Positions 1 to 7,805 of a stretch of DNA of 64,000 nt are shown piece after piece; position 1 is the first letter of the stretch, and the number at the start of each line of letters is the position of its first letter. The notes under the pieces were generated by a model. It was given only the letters and a program-made list of their open reading frames with translations. It was not told the origin of the DNA and made no database searches. Both the position numbers and the translations under genes were made by a program. Origin of the DNA: Streptomyces parvus. Lineage in GTDB: Bacteria; Actinomycetota; Actinomycetes; Streptomycetales; Streptomycetaceae. The stretch covers positions 1-64,000 of the forward strand of contig NZ_BMRY01000017.1 in assembly GCF_014648875.1 (NCBI RefSeq), given 5' to 3'.

Positions 1-74
1 CCGGAAGCTAAGCCTTTCAGCGCCGATGGTACTGCAGGGGGGACCCTGTGGGAGAGTAGGACGCCGCCGAACAA
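1..74 (+). rRNA. rrf: 5S ribosomal RNA, 3' part
   Basis: The window opens inside a 5S rRNA. The sequence has the typical actinobacterial 3' half, with GGAAGCTAAGCC followed by GGGAGAGTAGGACGCCGCC. The 5' part lies before base 1. The exact 3' end is judged from the usual end of this RNA and may be off by a few bases. A strong hairpin terminator follows at once, so this is the end of an rRNA operon read on the plus strand. Confidence 0.9.
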
Positions 75-84
75 TCATTGCGGG

Positions 85-115
85 AAGCCCCGTGCCCTTG
101 TGGCACGGGGCTTTT
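85..115 (+). terminator. Rho-independent terminator of the rRNA operon
   Basis: A 12-bp perfect stem, AAGCCCCGTGCC paired with GGCACGGGGCTT around a CTTGT loop, ends in a short T run. It sits about 10 bases after the 5S rRNA and ahead of the convergent response-regulator gene. Confidence 0.9.
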
Positions 116-141
116 CTGCGTTTCCGGGCTCTTGCGCACTG

Positions 142-807
142 TCACATCGGGGTGACCAGGCGGGTGTCGTAGGCCAGGATGACCGCCTGGACGCGGTCCC
201 TTGCGCCGGTCTTCGCGAGAATGCGGGTCACGTGTGTCTTCACGGTGGATTCGGCGAGGTGGAGGCGGGCGGCGATCTCGGTGTTGGACCAGCCCTGCCC
301 GATCACCGTGAGAATCTCGCGTTCCCGTTCCGTCAGGGCGGTGATGCGCGGATCCGAGGTGGGCCGTGCGCCCGGTACGACCGGGAGATGGTGGACGTAC
401 GCGTCGAGGAGTCGGCGGGTCAATGTCGGGGCGACCACCGCGTCGCCGGCGGCCACGGCGCGGATGCCGGCGAGGAGTTCCTCGGGGAGGGCGTCCTTCA
501 CCAGAAAGCCACTGGCGCCGGCGCGGAGGCCGTCGTACGCGTACTCGTCGAGGTCGAACGTCGTGACGATCAGGATGCGGGTGCGGGCGCCCGACGCGAT
601 GATGCGGCGGGTCGCCTCGATGCCGTCCAGACCCGGCATGCGGATGTCCATCAGCACGACGTCCGGGTGGTGGCGGGCGACCAGGTGGACGGCCTCGGTG
701 CCGTTGGCCGCCTCGCCGACCACCGTCATGTCGTCCTGGCTCTCCAGCAGCATGCGGAACCCGAAGCGCTGCATCGGCTGGTCGTCGGCGAGCAGTACCG
801 TCGTCAC
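142..807 (-). CDS. NarL/LuxR-family two-component response regulator
   Basis: This 221-residue response regulator pairs with the kinase encoded just upstream. The receiver domain (residues 1-120) has the acidic pair D8/D9, phospho-acceptor D54 in VVLMDIRMPGLDG, T82/T83 and K104. A LuxR-type helix-turn-helix follows at about 158-214 (LTEREREILTVIGQG, then NTEIAARLHLAESTVKTHV). The GTG start overlaps the kinase stop codon in a GTGA junction, so the two are translationally coupled. The next operon is an ABC-2 exporter on the same strand, a common target for such pairs, but the target is inferred only. Confidence 0.92.
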   Translation of the reverse strand: MTTVLLADDQPMQRFGFRMLLESQDDMTVVGEAANGTEAVHLVARHHPDVVLMDIRMPGLDGIEATRRIIASGARTRILIVTTFDLDEYAYDGLRAGASGFLVKDALPEELLAGIRAVAAGDAVVAPTLTRRLLDAYVHHLPVVPGARPTSDPRITALTEREREILTVIGQGWSNTEIAARLHLAESTVKTHVTRILAKTGARDRVQAVILAYDTRLVTPM

Positions 808-2177
808 GGGTGCGATTCCTCCAGGGGAAGGCGGAGTTGTACCTGCCAGCCCTTGTCGTCCGGCAGCGGGCCCGCTTCGAGGGAGCCGTCGTAGAGGGCA
901 GCGCGTTCCCGCATGCCCATGATGCCCTGGGCTGCCAGCGGTGCTTCCTCCGTGTCCCTGGTTCTGCCGACTCCCGTGCCTGTGCCCGTGCCCATGCCGG
1001 TATCGGTGATGCGGGCGTCCAGGTGCGTGTGTGAGTAGGTGAGCGCGACCGTCGCGGACGTGGGGCCGGTGGCGTGCTTCAGGGTGTTGGTCAGGGCCTC
1101 CTGGATCACCCGGTACACGGTGAGTTGGCGGCCCGGGGTGAGGGAGCGCGGGGTGGGTTCGCCGGTGAGCTCCAGATGGACGGGCAGGCCCGCCCTGCGT
1201 ACGCGTTCGATCAGGGGGGCCAGTTCGTCGAGTGTCGGCTGAGGGGTGCGTTCGGCGTCGGGGTGGTCGTCGCGCAGGACACCCAGGAGGCGGCGGAGTT
1301 CGGACAGGGCCTGCCTGCTGGTCGTGCCGATGGCCTCCAGGGCCTGGCCCGCGCGTTCCGGGTTCTTCCGGGCCGCGTACGCTCCGCCGTCCGCGAGGCC
1401 CGTGATGACGGACAGGTTGTGGCCGATGATGTCGTGCATCTCCCGTGCGATACGGGTGCGTTCGGCTGCGGCCGCCAGTCGGACCTGCTGGTCGCGTTCG
1501 CGTTCCAGCCGGTGGGCGCGTTCGACCAGGGCCTCGGTGTACTCGCGCCGCGTGCGTACCGCTATTCCCAGCAGGGCGACGAAGACCAGGCCCCAGACGT
1601 ACGAGACCACTTCCTGACCCCAGGTGGAGGGGATGCGGACGCCGCCCGACAGGACCGGGACGACGAACAGCAGGGCCGCTGCCCCGACCGTACGGAAAGA
1701 GGAGCGCAGGACGATCTGGAAGACCGGGATCAGCTGGAGCAGGGAGGCCTGCACCACGGCCCCCGTCCAGACGTTGACGAGGGAGATCGGTGTCATGAGC
1801 AGGACTACGGCCAGGGGGTGCGTGCGGCGCCACAGCAGCGGCAGCGAGAACCCGAGGCTCATCAGGAGCACCAGGAACTCTGGGGCCGTCACGTTGTCGT
1901 GTGCGGTGGTCCGCCAGCCGCCGGAGGTGTAGTCGAGTACCGCGGCCGCGGTCCAGAACCCCGTCACCGCCGCGTCCCAGACCCGTGGCCGGCGTCGGTC
2001 GAAGGCGCGGAGCCGGTCCAGGGCTTCGCGGATGATCCGGGTGAGGGGCGGAACCGTGTCCTCGGTGCCCCGGCCCTGTTCCCGGTCTCCGTCGCGGCCT
2101 CGACTCCGTTCCCGGTCCCGGCCCCGGCCCCGATTCTGTTCCCGGTCCGGTATCCGGCCTCGCGGTCGGTTGCTCAC
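804..2177 (-). CDS. Sensor histidine kinase (HisKA_3 type)
   Basis: This 457-residue membrane kinase is the partner of the NarL-type regulator downstream. The first 40 residues are a repetitive Arg/Asp/Glu/Gly-rich stretch. Hydrophobic segments lie at about 70-210. The phospho-accepting H248 sits in the HisKA_3 motif REMHDIIGHN, and the ATPase domain (about 340-455) has the N-box EALTNTLKHA. The GTG start at 2177 follows an ACGAGGAGCG ribosome-binding site. The signal is unknown. The charged low-complexity N-terminus may be poorly conserved. Confidence 0.9.
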   Translation of the reverse strand: MSNRPRGRIPDREQNRGRGRDRERSRGRDGDREQGRGTEDTVPPLTRIIREALDRLRAFDRRRPRVWDAAVTGFWTAAAVLDYTSGGWRTTAHDNVTAPEFLVLLMSLGFSLPLLWRRTHPLAVVLLMTPISLVNVWTGAVVQASLLQLIPVFQIVLRSSFRTVGAAALLFVVPVLSGGVRIPSTWGQEVVSYVWGLVFVALLGIAVRTRREYTEALVERAHRLERERDQQVRLAAAAERTRIAREMHDIIGHNLSVITGLADGGAYAARKNPERAGQALEAIGTTSRQALSELRRLLGVLRDDHPDAERTPQPTLDELAPLIERVRRAGLPVHLELTGEPTPRSLTPGRQLTVYRVIQEALTNTLKHATGPTSATVALTYSHTHLDARITDTGMGTGTGTGVGRTRDTEEAPLAAQGIMGMRERAALYDGSLEAGPLPDDKGWQVQLRLPLEESHP

Positions 2178-2195
2178 CTGGTCGCTCCTCGTGGG

Positions 2196-2990
2196 TCAGA
2201 CGTCGCGGCGCTTGAGTGTCAGCGCCGCCGCGGCCAGTGTCACGCCCGCCCACAGGGTGAGGGCGAGCAGGGCGGGGCCGGGGGAGATGGTGCCCGGGAT
2301 GGGGGTCGCGGAGCCGAGGGCGCCTGCGGCCTGGGTGGGAAAGTACATGATGGCGCGCTCGACGACGTCGTACGGAAGCATTCCGAGGATCTCCGGCAGG
2401 ATCATGACCCCGCCGATGAACGCGCCGATCGCGCCCGGCACCGAGCGCAGCAGCGCGCCGAGGCCGAGGGCGAGGAGGCCCATCAGGGTGAGCGCACCGG
2501 CGTTGCCCACCAGGGCGCGAAGGACGCCCGGGTCGGTGAACGAGGCGGCCTGGTCGGTGTCGTGGAGGAAGGCCTGAGCCGCCGCGAACGTCACCACCGA
2601 CGTCGTGAGCATGACCGTGAAGACGGTGGCGGCGAAGACCACGGCCTTGGCCCACAGGACGGGGAGCCGGGAGGGTACGGCGGTGAGCGAGGAGCGGATC
2701 GTGCCGGTCGCGTACTCGCCGGCGGTCATGAGGATGCCCAGGACGACCAGGAAGATCTGGGCGAGCATGCTCCCGTACAGCGACAGGACGACGGTGTCGA
2801 TGTCGGAGTCCCCGCCGCCGGAGGTATAGGTCGCGCCCATGGTCAGGCCGACGCCGAGCACCATGACGACCGCCGAGACGACGGTGATCCAGGTGGAGCG
2901 CAGGGAGCGGAGCTTGTGCCATTCCGCGTGCAGGATGCGGGGCGGGGTGATGCGGTACGGCGGCGAGGCGGCGGGGTGGGTGGTGGTCAT
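2196..2990 (-). CDS. ABC-2 type transporter permease
   Basis: This 264-residue integral membrane protein begins with a basic cytosolic segment (LHAEWHKLRSLRSTW), typical of ABC-2 permeases in Streptomyces, followed by about six hydrophobic segments up to the C-terminal KRRDV. Its ATG overlaps the stop of the ATPase gene upstream (ATGA), so the two form one export unit. It probably exports a drug or lipid-like substrate. Nothing in the sequence identifies the substrate. The two-component genes follow 18 bp downstream on the same strand and may share the transcript. Confidence 0.88.
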   Translation of the reverse strand: MTTTHPAASPPYRITPPRILHAEWHKLRSLRSTWITVVSAVVMVLGVGLTMGATYTSGGGDSDIDTVVLSLYGSMLAQIFLVVLGILMTAGEYATGTIRSSLTAVPSRLPVLWAKAVVFAATVFTVMLTTSVVTFAAAQAFLHDTDQAASFTDPGVLRALVGNAGALTLMGLLALGLGALLRSVPGAIGAFIGGVMILPEILGMLPYDVVERAIMYFPTQAAGALGSATPIPGTISPGPALLALTLWAGVTLAAAALTLKRRDV

Positions 2991-3958
2991 GCTGCTGCTC
3001 CCGTGGCTGCTGCTGTCGGCTGGTGCTGCCGTTGCGGGCGGTGGTCGACCGATTCCTGGGTGAGGTCCATGAACGCCTGCTCCAGCGACACGGTCTGCGG
3101 CGTGAGTTCGTGCAGGGTGATCCCGTGCGTGGCGGCCAGGCGGCCGATGTGCGCCGCGTCCACTCCGCGGATCCGGAGTTCGTGGGCCTCGGGGGTGGGG
3201 CTGGGCGTGGGTGTGTCGGCCGCGGTGATGGTGATGTCCGGGGCTGCGAGCTGGGCTCTCAGGTCTTCCGGCTGCGGGGTGACGACCCTGACGGATGCTC
3301 CGCCGGCCGACCGGATGAGTTCGGCCACCGTGGTGTCGGCGAGGAGTCTGCCGCGGCCGATGACGATCAGGTGGTCGGCGGTGAGGGCCATCTCGCTCAT
3401 CAGGTGGGAGGAGACGAGGACCGTACGGCCTTCGGCGGCGAGGGAGGTCAGGAGCGTACGGACCCACAGGACGCCTTCGGGGTCCAGGCCGTTGACCGGT
3501 TCGTCCAGGATGACGGTCGCGGGGTCGCCGAGGAGGGCGGCGGCGATGCCGAGCCGTTGTCCCATGCCGAGGGAGAAGCCCTTCACCCTGCGGTGGGCGG
3601 CGTCGGTCAGCCCGGCGATGTCGATGACCTCCTCGACGCGGCGGCGTGGGATGCCGTGGGTGTGGGCCAGGGCCGTCAGGTGGTTGAAGGCGGACCGTCC
3701 GGGGTGGACGGACCGGGCCTCCAGCAGGGCGCCGACCTGGGTGAGGGGCGCTGGGTGGGTGGCGTAGGAGCGCCCGTTGACGGTGGAGCGGCCCCGTGTG
3801 GGGGCGTCGAGGCCGAGGAGCATGCGCATCGTCGTCGACTTTCCGGCTCCGTTGGGGCCGAGGAAGCCGGTGACCGTGCCGGGGCGGACGGTGAAGTCGA
3901 GGTCCCGGACGACGGTTCTGTCGCCGTACCGCTTGGTGAGTCCGTGTGCCGTGATCAT
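2987..3958 (-). CDS. ABC transporter ATP-binding protein
   Basis: This 323-residue ATPase partners the ABC-2 permease that follows. Walker A is GPNGAGKST (about 34-42), the signature is SLGMGQ (about 129-134), and Walker B is VILDEP (149-154), with NGLDP following. The arrangement is that of the DrrA/CcmA-like exporter family. The last 15-20 residues are low in complexity (His/Gln/Ala). The start ATG at 3958 faces the divergent GNAT gene across about 145 bp that should hold both promoters. Confidence 0.92.
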   Translation of the reverse strand: MITAHGLTKRYGDRTVVRDLDFTVRPGTVTGFLGPNGAGKSTTMRMLLGLDAPTRGRSTVNGRSYATHPAPLTQVGALLEARSVHPGRSAFNHLTALAHTHGIPRRRVEEVIDIAGLTDAAHRRVKGFSLGMGQRLGIAAALLGDPATVILDEPVNGLDPEGVLWVRTLLTSLAAEGRTVLVSSHLMSEMALTADHLIVIGRGRLLADTTVAELIRSAGGASVRVVTPQPEDLRAQLAAPDITITAADTPTPSPTPEAHELRIRGVDAAHIGRLAATHGITLHELTPQTVSLEQAFMDLTQESVDHRPQRQHQPTAAATGAAA

Positions 3959-4103
3959 GCGGACGACGCTACGGAGCCGGCGGCGGCCGGTCGTCCGACC
4001 GGGGGCTGGACGTGGGGACGGGCGTAGTACCGGGGTACGACGGGGCGCCGGTGCGGTGGAGTAATCGGTTGAACGTGGGGCGGGCGGGGACGAGGATCGC
4101 GGT

Positions 4104-4664
4104 ATGGACTATGTGACGCGCGTGGTGCGGGCCGACGAATGGCCGCAGGTCAGACAGTTGCGGTTGGACGCTCTGCGGGATCCGGCGGCCCCGGTGGCGT
4201 TCCTGGAGTCGTACGAGGACGCTGCGGCGCGGCCGGATGCGTTCTGGCGGCAGCGTGCTGCCGATGCCGCCGAGGACGGGCCCGGCCGTGTCCGCCAGTT
4301 CGTCGCGGAGTCTCCCGACGGGGAGTGGGTGGGGTCGGTCACCGTACTCGTCGAGAGCCCGGACGACGAGGTCCGCTTCGGGGAGGCATCGCCGGTGGAC
4401 CAGGCGCACCTGGTCGGTGTGTTCGTCCGGCCCGAGGAGCGGGGGACCGGCGTGACCGAGGCGTTGTTCCGGGAGGCCGTCGCGTGGGCCTGGTCGCTGT
4501 CCGCGCCCCGGATGGAGCGGGTGCGCCTCTACGTGCACGAGAAGAACCCGCGGGCCGCCGCGTTCTACCGGAAGTTCGGCTTCGTCCCGTCCGGCCGGCG
4601 GATTCCGGCACCGGGCGACCGGGGCGAGCAGGAGGTGGAGTACGTCCTGGGGCGGGAGGGGTAG
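4104..4664 (+). CDS. GNAT-family N-acetyltransferase
   Basis: This 186-residue protein has the acetyl-CoA binding pattern of GNAT enzymes: LVGVFVRPEERGTGVTEAL at about residues 103-121, then the C-terminal signature VHEKNPRAAAFYRKFGF. It is monocistronic and convergent with the VirD4-like gene only 24 bp away. The substrate is unknown. Similar small GNATs act on antibiotics, protein N-termini or amines, and the sequence does not decide among these. Confidence 0.85.
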   Translation: MDYVTRVVRADEWPQVRQLRLDALRDPAAPVAFLESYEDAAARPDAFWRQRAADAAEDGPGRVRQFVAESPDGEWVGSVTVLVESPDDEVRFGEASPVDQAHLVGVFVRPEERGTGVTEALFREAVAWAWSLSAPRMERVRLYVHEKNPRAAAFYRKFGFVPSGRRIPAPGDRGEQEVEYVLGREG

Positions 4665-4688
4665 GGAGGCCCTGGCCCTCTTGTCCTG

Positions 4689-6275
4689 CTAGCCGATGCC
4701 CGGGGCCGGTGTGTGCAGGGTTTCCCGCCAGCGGGCTCGGCCCTGTTCCCGGGAGCGGAGCAGTACCAGCGCGGGCATGCCTCGGGCTTCGCCGGTCGCC
4801 AGCAGTTCCGGTAGTTGGGGGAACGGCGCCACGGCCGCGACGTCGTCCAGGACGAGCGTCATTGGTGGGTCGAGCCGACCGTCGGTTGACCGTGCGGCCA
4901 TGCGGCGGCCGTGCTCGACCACGTCTGCGGCCAGCGCGGTGAGAAGAGGCATCGCGCCGGGGCGTGAGCGGGGATCCTCGATCGGTTCGCCCACGAGGTA
5001 GAGCGTTCCCCCCTCGCGGGCAAAAGATTCCAGCGCGGCCGTATCCGATCGGTTTGCCGTGCAGGCCTCGCGGATGTGCACCGAAGAGAGCGCCGAGAAG
5101 GCCCGTACGGTCAACTCCTGTGCCACCTCGCGGCGTTCCGGATAGGCCGTGAGCGCCGACTCCAGGAGCCCGGCGAGTCCGGACGCGGCCTTGGGGTGCG
5201 TACGGAGAAGGCGTACCGGTTCGTGGGCGGCGGAGCCCGAGGCCCAGCGGGCGACCTGGCGGAACGGGCGGCCGTCCACCGCCGCGGCGTGCAGCCAGCA
5301 CTGGAGGAGCGTCTGGGCGGTGTCGGCCACCGCCGCGTCGATCCTGGCCTGCGGGCGGACCGGGGCGAGGAGGGCTGCTGCCCGGGCGGCCGCCGTGTCG
5401 GGCAGCTCGCAGCCTGCGGTGGGCGACCAGTGGAGGCGGGCGGGGGTGTCGCAGAGGTGGCCCGGGTCGTGGACGAGGACCGGGCCGAGCTTGGCCCGGG
5501 CGTCCTTCGTCTCGGCCCAGACCGTCGGGTCCGACGTGACGACCAGGGCGGGGCCCTCGGCGTCGTGGATCGCCTGGACGACGGTGGGGCGCCGGGCGGG
5601 GGCGGGGGCGTAGACGAGGAGGGGGGTGCGGGGGGAGGGGAGGAGCGCCGTGCTCGTTTCGAGGGGAAGCGCCGTGCTCGTTTCGGGGGGAGGGGGCGTC
5701 TTCTCGACGGGGGGTGGCGTGGTGGGAGGTGGTTGGGGTGTTGCCTGTGCCTGTGCCTGTGGTGCCTGTGGTGCCTGTGGTGCCTGTGCCTCTGGCTGTG
5801 CTTGCTCCTGTGCCGGCCTGTCCGTGGGGAGCCGTGGCTCGTGTGCCTTGAGGGCCCGTTCCTCGCGGCGTCGTTCCCGTACGGCACGGCCACGGGACAC
5901 GACTCCGAGCGTGAACACCGTGAGGACCAGCAGCACCATCAGTCCGCCGATGAACAGGCCCCAGAACAGGCCGTATCCGGAGAGCTGGGCCGTGGGTGTC
6001 TCCGGCCAGGCCGCGGGGAGGTCCTGGGGTGCGGTGGCCAGTTCGCGCAGGGCGAGCGGGGAGCGGGTGAACGTCACGCCGTCCGGCCAGGACCCGTGGG
6101 CGAGGAGGCCGGCCAGGCCGGTGGCCGTCCAGGTGACCAGGGTGGCCGCGAGGAAGAGGGCCAGGAGGCCGATCAGCAGGCCGTCCGGGATGCCGCCGCC
6201 GCCCTGGGAACGTCCGTCGTAACTGTCGTGATGCGCGGGGTCGTTGCTCCGGCCTCGCGGTGCCTGGCGTGCCAT
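4689..6275 (-). CDS. VirD4/TraG-like type IV secretion coupling protein, P-loop absent
   Basis: This 528-residue membrane protein has two N-terminal transmembrane segments (about 31-57 and 102-126), a Gln/Ala/Pro-rich linker (about 150-215) and a soluble domain. That domain looks like the type IV coupling ATPase fold with a TraM-recognition-like end: a Walker B-like strand MTLVLDDVAAV and LVLLRSREQGRARW. At the place of the usual nucleotide loop the sequence reads LLVYAPAPARRPTVVQAI (about 219-236), which contains no GK[ST]. It may therefore not bind ATP in the usual way. It is the last gene of the operon, 1 bp after the VirB4-like gene. The family call rests on fold-like motifs and context. 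Confidence 0.75.
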   Translation of the reverse strand: MARQAPRGRSNDPAHHDSYDGRSQGGGGIPDGLLIGLLALFLAATLVTWTATGLAGLLAHGSWPDGVTFTRSPLALRELATAPQDLPAAWPETPTAQLSGYGLFWGLFIGGLMVLLVLTVFTLGVVSRGRAVRERRREERALKAHEPRLPTDRPAQEQAQPEAQAPQAPQAPQAQAQATPQPPPTTPPPVEKTPPPPETSTALPLETSTALLPSPRTPLLVYAPAPARRPTVVQAIHDAEGPALVVTSDPTVWAETKDARAKLGPVLVHDPGHLCDTPARLHWSPTAGCELPDTAAARAAALLAPVRPQARIDAAVADTAQTLLQCWLHAAAVDGRPFRQVARWASGSAAHEPVRLLRTHPKAASGLAGLLESALTAYPERREVAQELTVRAFSALSSVHIREACTANRSDTAALESFAREGGTLYLVGEPIEDPRSRPGAMPLLTALAADVVEHGRRMAARSTDGRLDPPMTLVLDDVAAVAPFPQLPELLATGEARGMPALVLLRSREQGRARWRETLHTPAPGIG

Positions 6276-6276
6276 G

Positions 6277-7704
6277 TCAGGCCACCGTTGACTCTGACGA
6301 CTCGTTCATCCGTTGCTGGTGCTCGATCCGGGCCGCTCGTTGCTCCGCCTCCAGTTCGGCGGCGCGGATGTCGTCGGGGAGCAGGTCGTGCGGGTCCGGG
6401 GCCGAGCCCTCGGTCATGGCGCGGTCGGTGAAGACCAGGGGGCGTTCGGCTTCGGTGATCAGGTGTTTGACGACCTGGACGTTGCCGTTGACGTCCCAGA
6501 CGGCGATGCCGGGGGTGAGGGTCGGGATGATCTCGACGGCCCAGCGGGGCAGGCCGATGACCCGGCCGGTCGCTCTGGCCTCGTCCGTCTTCTGGGCGTA
6601 GATCGTTCGCGTGGAGGCCATCTTGAGGATCGCCGCCGCTTCCTTCGCCGCTGCTCCGTCCACCACGTCGCTGAGGTGGTGGACGACGGCGACGAACGAG
6701 AGGCCGAGGCGGCGTCCGAACTTCAGCAGGCGCTGGAAGAGCTGGGCGACGAAGGGCGAGTTGATGATGTGCCACGCCTCCTCGACCAGGAAGATGCGCT
6801 TCTTGCGGTCGGGCCTGATCCAGGTGTGCTCCAGCCAGACGCCGACGATCGCCATCAGGATCGGCATCGCGATCGAGTTGCGGTCGATGTGCGAGAGGTC
6901 GAAGACGATGAGCGGCGCGTCGAGGTCGATGCCGACGGTGGTCGGGCCGTCGAACATGCCGCGCAGGTCACCGTCGACGAGCCGGTCCAGGACGAGGGCG
7001 ACGTCCAGGCCCCAGGCCCGTACATCGTCTATGTCGACGTTCATCGCCTCGGCGGACTCGGGCTCGGGGTGGCGGAGCTGCTCCACGATGTCCATCAGGA
7101 CCGGCTGGCGGTCGGTGATGGTCGCGGTGACGTAGGCGTGGGCGACCTTGAGCGCGAAGCCGGAACGTTCGTCGAGGCCGTGGCCCATTGCGACTTCGAT
7201 GATCGTACGGAGCAGGGCGAGCTGGCCGGTGGTGGTGATGGAGGGGTCGAGGGGGTTGAGGCGGATGCCGCCGTTGAGGGCTGCGGTCGGGTCCAGGCGG
7301 ATGGGGGTTATGCCCAGCTCCTGGGCGATGAGGTTCCACTCGCCGACGCCGTCCTCGCCCTGGGCGTCGAGGACGACGACCTGGCGGTCGCGGAAGCGGA
7401 GCTGGCGCAGGACGTAGGTCTTCTCCAGCGCCGACTTGCCGTTGCCGGACTCGCCGAGGACCAGCCAGTGGGGGGCGGGGAGCTGTTGCCCGTAAAGCTG
7501 GAAGGGGTCGTAGATGTAGCCCTTGCCGCTGTAGACCTCACGGCCGATGATCACGCCGGAGTCGCCGAGGCCGGGGGCCGCGGTGGGGAGGTAGACGGCC
7601 TGCGCCTGGCCCGTGGACGTACGGACGGGGAGGCGGGTCGTCTCCACCTTGCCGAAGAGGAAGGAGGTGAAGGCATCCGACAATGCGGACAGGGGGTCTC
7701 GCAT
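6277..7704 (-). CDS. VirB4-like type IV secretion ATPase (C-terminal half)
   Basis: This 475-residue cytosolic ATPase has Walker A GESGNGKS (84-91), Walker B IFLVEEAW (304-311) and the VirB4-type stretch KFGRRLGLSFVAVVHHLSD. It would drive assembly and substrate transfer of a conjugation-type machine. It lacks the N-terminal domain of classical VirB4, which appears to be encoded by the next gene upstream. The chosen ATG at 7704 has AAGAGAGGG upstream. The frame stays open further upstream through a Pro-Val-Gln repeat, so a longer N-terminus is possible. The coupling-protein gene follows after 1 bp. Confidence 0.85.
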   Translation of the reverse strand: MRDPLSALSDAFTSFLFGKVETTRLPVRTSTGQAQAVYLPTAAPGLGDSGVIIGREVYSGKGYIYDPFQLYGQQLPAPHWLVLGESGNGKSALEKTYVLRQLRFRDRQVVVLDAQGEDGVGEWNLIAQELGITPIRLDPTAALNGGIRLNPLDPSITTTGQLALLRTIIEVAMGHGLDERSGFALKVAHAYVTATITDRQPVLMDIVEQLRHPEPESAEAMNVDIDDVRAWGLDVALVLDRLVDGDLRGMFDGPTTVGIDLDAPLIVFDLSHIDRNSIAMPILMAIVGVWLEHTWIRPDRKKRIFLVEEAWHIINSPFVAQLFQRLLKFGRRLGLSFVAVVHHLSDVVDGAAAKEAAAILKMASTRTIYAQKTDEARATGRVIGLPRWAVEIIPTLTPGIAVWDVNGNVQVVKHLITEAERPLVFTDRAMTEGSAPDPHDLLPDDIRAAELEAEQRAARIEHQQRMNESSESTVA

Positions 7705-7732
7705 GGCGTGGCTGCCCTCTCTTCCTGCGGGT

Positions 7733-7768
7733 TGGGTGGGTTGGACGGGTTGGACGGGTTGGACGGGT
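7733..7768 (+). repeat. Short tandem repeat, 9-bp unit
   Basis: Three exact copies of TGGACGGGT (7742-7768) are preceded by one degenerate copy. The repeat lies in the gap between two operon genes. On the minus strand it is in frame with the VirB4-like gene and would read Pro-Val-Gln repeats. Confidence 0.85.
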
Positions 7769-7805
7769 CGGGCGGTCGGTTCGGTGTTCTGTGCGGGTGC
7801 TCGGG

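Noticed and set aside
2178..2922. Very long minus-strand frame linking the response regulator to the ABC region
   Set aside because: Only its last 221 codons (142-807) have protein character; the rest lies out of frame over the kinase and permease genes.
1074..3767. Long plus-strand open frame of nearly 900 codons over the two-component and ABC genes
   Set aside because: It runs antisense to genes with clear kinase and ABC motifs; its composition (Gly/Arg/Asp/Val repeats) is the usual shadow of high-GC coding sequence.
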